Source of the DNA: Anabaena sp. 4-3
GTDB lineage: Bacteria > Cyanobacteriota > Cyanobacteriia > Cyanobacteriales > Nostocaceae
Length of the DNA stretch: 64,000 nucleotides
Assembly: GCF_001597745.1 (NCBI RefSeq)
Contig: NZ_LUHJ01000009.1
Span: 133,224 to 197,223 of the forward strand
Reading direction: 5' to 3'
In this document: piece by piece, positions 59,398 to 64,000 of the stretch
Position numbering within the stretch: the stretch's first letter is position 1
Layout: each line of letters opens with the position of its first letter
Notes under the pieces: model-generated
Databases searched by the model: none
What the model saw: the letters and a program-made list of their open reading frames with translations, nothing else
What the model was told of the DNA's origin: nothing
Position numbers and translations under genes: made by a program

Positions 59398-60147
59398 CTA
59401 AATGCTGTAATCCATTTCCTTGCTATGTCCCGGAGAATGTTCTGTACTACCTGGTTTATCTTGGCGAGTAATTAAATCAAAGATATGCTCACCAACTACA
59501 GCTTTGACATCTGCTTCTAATTCATGAACTACATCTCGATTCAGAGTAAAAGCATAATTAGCTTCCTCGACAATTTTCTGAATCATGGCTTCATCTATAT
59601 CCAAACCACTCAACGCCTGACGGTACTTTTCTTTAAACGCCCGTTTTGCTTCCGGGGTAGGAATTTGTTCAAATTCGTGCATTGCAGTGCCTTGATCTGC
59701 TGGTAAATCCATTGCAGAACGGGCAATCTTTCGCAATGCTTGTCCACCGGATAAATCGCCCATGTAGCGGGTGTAAGCATGAGCAATTAACAATTCTGGT
59801 TGGGTGTTGGCAACTTCCCGCAAGCGGTTAACATATACCTGTCCGACTGGAGAAGGACTAATTTCCTCTCGCCAGTTTTCACCGTAATAGTAGGCTAAAT
59901 CTTGCTCTAAATTGGCTTTGCGATTCAGTTCGGGGAAGTAAATCAACCCCACCACTGGATGATTTTGATGTCGCTGCAATTCTTCCTCTAAAACACAGTA
60001 AACAAAGTAGAGATTCGCCAGCAATTTCCGAAAGAAGCTCTTTTCTACTATGCCTTTGAGAAAACATTTCATAAACGCTGTGTTTTCCGCCAAGGTATGG
60101 GAATGTCTTGTACCTTCCCGTAAACGCATATCTAAATCGCTACTCAT
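59398..60147 (-). CDS. ho2: Heme oxygenase 2
   Basis: A 249-residue protein with the haem-ligand segment GTRHSHTLAENTAFMKCF and TRYMGDLSGGQ. It does the same reaction as Ho1 at 29715-30431, with which it shares long stretches, but has a longer tail. Between hemN and hemF it is in the place of the low-oxygen Ho2 of Synechocystis (ho2-hemN with chlA-II). Confidence 0.93.
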   Translation of the reverse strand: MSSDLDMRLREGTRHSHTLAENTAFMKCFLKGIVEKSFFRKLLANLYFVYCVLEEELQRHQNHPVVGLIYFPELNRKANLEQDLAYYYGENWREEISPSPVGQVYVNRLREVANTQPELLIAHAYTRYMGDLSGGQALRKIARSAMDLPADQGTAMHEFEQIPTPEAKRAFKEKYRQALSGLDIDEAMIQKIVEEANYAFTLNRDVVHELEADVKAVVGEHIFDLITRQDKPGSTEHSPGHSKEMDYSI

Positions 60148-60301
60148 AATGAATACCTCACTGCTAACAAACTTTGTGATGTTTGATGGAAATCGGCATT
60201 AGGCACGAATCAATTCAAAATTCAAAATTCAATAACTATTAGGGAAACATCTCCTCTGCTCCCTCCACGCCCTCATCCCCCTCATCTTCCTCCCCTCTCT
60301 T

Positions 60302-61345
60302 CTACACCCAATCTCTAGGTTGAAGAAATACTTCAGTCAGTTCGGCTTCTGGGCTTGCTGGTTCTGGTTGGTAGCAATATTCCCAACGTGCTAGAGGTGG
60401 TAAAGACATGAGAATAGATTCTGTGCGTCCCTGAGTTTGCAGACCAAATACCGTACCTCGGTCGTAGACTAAGTTAAACTCGACGTAACGACCCCGACGG
60501 TATAGTTGAAAATGACGCTGGCGATCGCCATACTCTGTTTCTTGTCGCCGTTCTACAATAGGCAAATAAGCAGGTAAAAAAGCCTGACCACAAGACTGCA
60601 CAAACGCAAAAATATCTTCCCAATTCCGCGCCACATTTCCCACTTGCTGGCTATAAATCGCCGCCAGGGTATCCGCTTGAGTACCTACATACAACTTCCC
60701 GCTAGCATCTTGATAGTCAAAGAAAATACCGCCAATACCTCGCTGTTCTTGGCGATGTCGTAAATAAAAGTATTCATCACACCAGCGTTTAAAGGTGGGA
60801 TAATACTCTGGATGATGGGCATCACAAGCATTTTTTAACGTTTGATGGAAGTGAACCGCATCCTCTGCAAACGGATAATAGGGCGTTAAATCAGCCCCAC
60901 CACCAAACCACCAGATAGGGCCTGCCTCAAAGTAACGATAGTTGAGATGTACTGTTGGGACATAGGGATTACGGGGATGCAATACCATTGATGTTCCCGT
61001 GGCAAAAAACTCATGTCCTGCTGCTTCTGGACGTTGAGCCACAATCGAAGCTGGTAGACTCTTTCCCCACACTGCGGAAAAATTCACGCCCCCCTGCTCA
61101 AACACGCGCCCTTCTCTAATCACACGGGTACGTCCTTCTCCCCCTTCTGCTCGCTCCCAATAATCTTGATGAAAGCTTGCTTCCCCGTCGAGTTGCTCTA
61201 ACGCTGTGCAAATCTCATCCTGTAAGTTCTGCATGAATTGCTGCACCCTCTCCCGTGAATCCTTGGGGATAGTATTGTTAGGTGGTGTCAGCAATATTGT
61301 GTGATTTGGAGATTCTTGCAGAGAATTATCGGAATGAAGACCCAT
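60302..61345 (-). CDS. hemF: Oxygen-dependent coproporphyrinogen III oxidase
   Basis: A 347-residue protein. [30 protein letters not shown], and the ending [36 protein letters not shown] are HemF hallmarks. It makes protoporphyrinogen IX with oxygen. The frame goes up to 61384; the ATG at 61345 (GLHSDNS) fits the family. A palindromic motif lies 45 bases upstream. HemF and HemN side by side give both aerobic and low-oxygen routes. Confidence 0.95.
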   Translation of the reverse strand: MGLHSDNSLQESPNHTILLTPPNNTIPKDSRERVQQFMQNLQDEICTALEQLDGEASFHQDYWERAEGGEGRTRVIREGRVFEQGGVNFSAVWGKSLPASIVAQRPEAAGHEFFATGTSMVLHPRNPYVPTVHLNYRYFEAGPIWWFGGGADLTPYYPFAEDAVHFHQTLKNACDAHHPEYYPTFKRWCDEYFYLRHRQEQRGIGGIFFDYQDASGKLYVGTQADTLAAIYSQQVGNVARNWEDIFAFVQSCGQAFLPAYLPIVERRQETEYGDRQRHFQLYRRGRYVEFNLVYDRGTVFGLQTQGRTESILMSLPPLARWEYCYQPEPASPEAELTEVFLQPRDWV

Positions 61346-61390
61346 GTTACAACCTCTGAAACTTTGAGTAAGGGTGATTACCACTGCTTA

Positions 61391-61406
61391 ATAACTCTAT
61401 AGTTAT
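61391..61406 (-). promoter_or_regulatory. Palindrome upstream of hemF
   Basis: ATAACTCTATAGTTAT, half-sites ATAACT and AGTTAT with four bases between. The same half-sites occur before acsF. Confidence 0.5.
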
Positions 61407-61565
61407 ATAGATACTTTGTGTCTGATAAGTTTCAAAACTTAATAAATGCTTTCAAACCCAGTTATCAAAGGCTTTCAGTTGCTACTGCCCCATATCTAAG
61501 ATAGAAGGCAATTCTCAGTTTACTGAAGGATTGTAAACAGGTCTAGCCAAAGACTCACACTTATC

Positions 61566-61581
61566 ATAACTTTATAGTTAT
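61566..61581 (+). promoter_or_regulatory. Palindrome upstream of acsF
   Basis: ATAACTTTATAGTTAT, 30 bases before the acsF ATG; the partner of the hemF palindrome, differing by one base in the spacer. Confidence 0.5.
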
Positions 61582-61611
61582 CGAATTATTTACTTGATTA
61601 CCGTAATACTC

Positions 61612-62667
61612 ATGGTTAATACCCTACCCAAACCAGAAACTAAAACCCCCAGCCAAGAAACTATACTCACGCCTCGGTTTTATACTACAGACTTTGAAAA
61701 AACCGCCAACCTAGATTTATCAGCCCAAGAAACAGAGTTACAGGCGATGTTGGCAGAAATGCGAGCCGACTACAACCGCCATCATTTTGTTCGGGATGAA
61801 GCGTTTGAACAGTCTTGGGAACATATAGAGGGTGAAGCCAGACAGGCGTTTATTGACTATTTGGAACGCTCTTGCATTTCCGAGTTTTCCGGCTTCTTGC
61901 TGTTTAAGGAATTATCCCGCAAACTAAAAAACCGCAGTCCACTGCTAGCGGAGATGTTTCAACTGATGGCGCGTGATGAAGCCCGTCATGCTGGGTTTCT
62001 CAACAAAGCAATGGGCGATTTTAAACTCTCCTTGGATTTAGCCACTGTCACAAAAACCCGCACCTATACATTTTTCCCGATTGAGTGGGTGCTTTACACC
62101 GTTTATCTATCTGAAAAAATCGGATACTGGCGTTACATCATTATTTACAGACATCTAGAACAGCACCCGGAAAACCAGTTTTATCCCATCTTCCGCTACT
62201 TTGAGAGTTGGTGTCAGGACGAAAACCGCCACGGGGATATATTCAAAGCACTTTTACGTTCGCAACCGCAACTATGGAAAACTTGGAAAGCTCGGCTGTG
62301 GAGTCGCTTTTTCTTGCTTTCGGTATTTGCTACCCACACAATGACAGTGCATGAACGCTCTGGTTTTTACAAATCACTGGGACTAGATGCCACGGAATTT
62401 GACCGCCAAGTTGTTTACAATACTAATGAAACGGCGGGTCGGGCTTTTCCGGTAATGTTAAATACAGAACATCCCCAGTTTTTCCCTCGTTTGCAACGCT
62501 GTGCAGGTTATAACTTGCAAATAGCAGAAATTGAGCGCAGTTCTCAGCCCAAATGGATAAAACAGATTCGCAAACTACCTTTAATTGCTGCAATTGTTTG
62601 GAATCTGTTGTTAGTTTACCTGATCAAACCCATTGATACAGAGGCTTTGCGGGGAACTGTACGTTAA
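61612..62667 (+). CDS. acsF: Mg-protoporphyrin IX monomethyl ester aerobic cyclase
   Basis: A 351-residue di-iron protein. The iron ligands lie in ARDEARHAGFLN and CQDENRHGDIF. It forms the fifth ring of chlorophyll with oxygen. It lies back to back with hemF across 266 bases, so the two probably share regulation. Which of the two cyanobacterial paralogues (AcsF/ChlA-I or ChlA-II) it is cannot be told by sequence alone; the ho2/hemN company suggests the low-oxygen form. The ATG at 61612 is preferred over 61594. Confidence 0.93.
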   Translation: MVNTLPKPETKTPSQETILTPRFYTTDFEKTANLDLSAQETELQAMLAEMRADYNRHHFVRDEAFEQSWEHIEGEARQAFIDYLERSCISEFSGFLLFKELSRKLKNRSPLLAEMFQLMARDEARHAGFLNKAMGDFKLSLDLATVTKTRTYTFFPIEWVLYTVYLSEKIGYWRYIIIYRHLEQHPENQFYPIFRYFESWCQDENRHGDIFKALLRSQPQLWKTWKARLWSRFFLLSVFATHTMTVHERSGFYKSLGLDATEFDRQVVYNTNETAGRAFPVMLNTEHPQFFPRLQRCAGYNLQIAEIERSSQPKWIKQIRKLPLIAAIVWNLLLVYLIKPIDTEALRGTVR

Positions 62668-62678
62668 ATTGGGCAGTT

Positions 62679-62739
62679 AGTAGGGTGCGTCAGTAGGAAT
62701 AATTTCTGAGAATGTCAAGGTTTATCTGACTGACGCACC
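62679..62739. repeat. 61-bp flanking repeat, copy 1
   Basis: AGTAGGGTGCGTCAG to CTGACTGACGCACC. It is 60 of 61 bases identical to 63646-63706; GGTGCGTCA and TGACGCACC ends are complementary, so each copy can also fold. Confidence 0.9.
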
Positions 62740-62828
62740 TTTATTTGGAAATCCCTGAAAATGCTAAGTTTGACCAAAAGTGAAAACTGATAAACTATAA
62801 TTAGTAGCCTGAAACGCCAACAGTTGAT

Positions 62829-63170
62829 ATGTCTGATTCTATACAGTATGTGACAAATCAAGATGGAGAACGAATTGGTGTGCTGTTAGATTTAGCCACA
62901 TACCAACAACTAACGAATTCATCGCTAGAAGATGATGAAATTTTAACTGGATTAAGCTTGGATGAGTTACAAGCTTTGGCGGAAAGTATGTTGTCACCAA
63001 AAGCCCAAATCGAACTCAATGATTTATTAGAGCGAAATGCAGAAAATGTACTGTCTGCTGAAGAAAAAGCGACTTTAGACTGTTTATTGGCACAGATTGA
63101 CCAATTAAATATTTTAAAAAATAGAGCTAAGTATACTTTAAAAATGAAAGGAATATCAAGAGTGGCGTGA
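62829..63170 (+). CDS. Antitoxin-like partner protein of HNH gene
   Basis: A 113-residue protein starting SIQYVTNQDGERIGVLLDLATYQQL, which looks like the first strand-helix unit of Phd-type antitoxins. The rest is helical and acidic (LSLDELQALAESMLSPKAQ...). Its stop overlaps the HNH start by four bases (GTGA), so translation is coupled. I infer an antitoxin or accessory role; no DNA-binding residues can be proven. Confidence 0.55.
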   Translation: MSDSIQYVTNQDGERIGVLLDLATYQQLTNSSLEDDEILTGLSLDELQALAESMLSPKAQIELNDLLERNAENVLSAEEKATLDCLLAQIDQLNILKNRAKYTLKMKGISRVA

Positions 63171-63595
63171 GTGTTTATATTCCTGTTGAATTACAACGCA
63201 AAATCCGTTCTAAATTTGCTGATTGTTGTGCGTACTGTCGTACTGCTGAACACTTGACAGTTACGACTTTTGAGTTTGAGCATATAATTCCTCTATCAGC
63301 TGGAGGCAAAACAAGTTTTGAAAATCTTTGTTTGTCTTGTCCTACTTGTAATCGTTATAAAGCTTCCCGTCAAACTGCTGTGGACACAGAAACACAACAA
63401 GAAGTCTTTCTATTTAACCCACAGCAACAATTATGGTCTGAACATTTTGCTTGGAGTAAAGATGCTACCGAGATTACCCCGCTAACTTCTGTCGGTCGAG
63501 CAACTATTTCTGCTTTGAAAATGAACCGTTCGCAGTTAATTCGTGTGCGTCAAATGTGGGTTAAGCTAGGGGAACATCCGCCCGATATTTCATAA
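63167..63595 (+). CDS. HNH endonuclease
   Basis: A 142-residue protein starting at GTG. It has a zinc knuckle CAYC...CPTC, and the HNH core FEFEHIIPLSAGGKTSFENLCLSC with NRYKASR. HNH enzymes cut DNA with one metal. The C-terminal third (WSKDATEITPLTSVGRATISAL) is conserved-looking and may bind a partner. It is in a coupled pair with the preceding gene between 61-bp repeats. Confidence 0.8.
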   Translation: MSVYIPVELQRKIRSKFADCCAYCRTAEHLTVTTFEFEHIIPLSAGGKTSFENLCLSCPTCNRYKASRQTAVDTETQQEVFLFNPQQQLWSEHFAWSKDATEITPLTSVGRATISALKMNRSQLIRVRQMWVKLGEHPPDIS

Positions 63596-63645
63596 AAGTG
63601 GTTATGTTTCACCTAGCTTAAACATACACTGTAATTTTTGTAGCC

Positions 63646-63706
63646 AGTAGGGTGCGTCAGTAGGAATAATTTCTGAGAATGTCAAGGTTGATCTGACTGA
63701 CGCACC
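63646..63706. repeat. 61-bp flanking repeat, copy 2
   Basis: Nearly identical (one mismatch) to 62679-62739; it closes the HNH cassette on its right. Confidence 0.9.
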
Positions 63707-63735
63707 CTACATAGTCAGATGATCACATATCTGTA

Positions 63736-64000
63736 CTAGCTTGATGCAGAATTAGCAGCTTCAGAAGCTTTCGCCGCCGGAGAACCGCCACCCATGCGAA
63801 TTTCGGAGGTAAAAGAAGCCATACTAAAACCACCGAAACGTTTTAAAACGCTAACACGCATCCGTAGGTTAGGGCTAGCAAACCATAAGCGTTCTTCAGA
63901 CCACATGGTTTCATACTCTGTAGTCAGAGTCAATGCGCCATCGTCGCCCATTTTATAACGTCCGGCAACAGGAGCTTTTTCGGCGTAACCCATTTCTCGT
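63736..64000 (-). CDS. Chromophore lyase CpcS/CpeS (3' part)
   Basis: The last 88 or so residues of a phycobiliprotein lyase; the 5' part lies past the window edge. [47 protein letters not shown] and [16 protein letters not shown] match the CpcS/CpeS lyase (calycin fold), which attaches phycocyanobilin to Cys84 of phycobiliproteins. It fits the bilin theme with ho1 and ho2. Confidence 0.88.
   Translation of the reverse strand, partial: REMGYAEKAPVAGRYKMGDDGALTLTTEYETMWSEERLWFASPNLRMRVSVLKRFGGFSMASFTSEIRMGGGSPAAKASEAANSASS

Overview
The window looks like chromosomal DNA of a filamentous, probably heterocyst-forming cyanobacterium of the Nostoc/Anabaena group. The signs are the dense GCGATCGC (HIP1) sites, the petB-petD pair, ferredoxin-thioredoxin reductase, two haem oxygenases, AcsF, a bilin lyase, a DnaE subunit ending in the N-half of the split DnaE intein, hormogonium-polysaccharide-type genes, and many short tandem repeats of the STRR kind (runs of TGACTAA/TAACTAA and CCCCAGT heptamers). 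I assigned everything by reading the sequence and from memory of the families; no search was run.

Layout. 1-7.6 kb: a membrane-anchored PP2C phosphatase, a gap with an IS200/IS605-like remnant and a possible structured RNA, then ftrV, a DUF218 protein, a membrane protein, an APH/P-loop fusion kinase and rplY. 7.7-18 kb: purA, a hybrid sensor kinase followed by an adenosine deaminase-like gene, a [2Fe-2S] thioredoxin-like ferredoxin, cysK, two small hypotheticals, a Uma2-family gene and a 1-Cys peroxiredoxin. 18.3-22 kb: a putative three-gene envelope module made of a binding-protein/VWA lipoprotein, a membrane coiled-coil protein and a second binding protein. 22-27.6 kb: a minus-strand polysaccharide cluster (HpsL-, HpsN-, HpsO- and HpsP-like). 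27.7-34.3 kb: glmM, ho1, a CIRCE-controlled groEL, a WecA/MraY-like transferase and fabG. 34.6-44.7 kb: a thioredoxin, a two-gene coiled-coil/GUN4 pair, prmA, serA, a second Uma2 gene, a site-2 protease, a metallo-beta-lactamase-fold protein and ctpA. 45.2-50.9 kb: petB, petD, an anti-sigma/HATPase protein, a gmd-like gene, a GT4 glycosyltransferase and a zinc-ribbon membrane protein. 51-56 kb: a DsbA-like protein, a tandem rhodanese, dnaE with the N-intein, and a 59-residue gene. 56.8-62.7 kb: a tetrapyrrole cluster (desaturase, hemN, ho2 and hemF on minus; acsF on plus). The last part holds an HNH endonuclease two-gene cassette between 61-bp direct repeats, and the 3' part of a CpcS/CpeS lyase that runs off the window.

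How the genes work together. Tetrapyrrole supply is the strongest theme. HemF and HemN are the oxygen-dependent and oxygen-independent coproporphyrinogen oxidases. AcsF is the aerobic cyclase of chlorophyll synthesis. Ho1 and Ho2 start bilin synthesis, and CpcS attaches bilins to phycobiliproteins. A GUN4-domain gene also lies in the window. Two identical-type palindromes (ATAACT-N4-AGTTAT) sit one before hemF and one before acsF and are a good candidate for a shared low-oxygen operator. The second theme is envelope and exopolysaccharide synthesis: the hps-like genes, glmM, the WecA-like gene, gmd, two extra glycosyltransferases and the DUF218 protein.

The points most worth a second look are the hemF/acsF operator pair, the GUN4/coiled-coil pair, the repeat-flanked HNH cassette, the binding-protein/VWA module, the split intein variant, a ~138-bp inverted-repeat element behind petD, and two glycosyltransferase genes whose C-termini are written by interspersed repeats.
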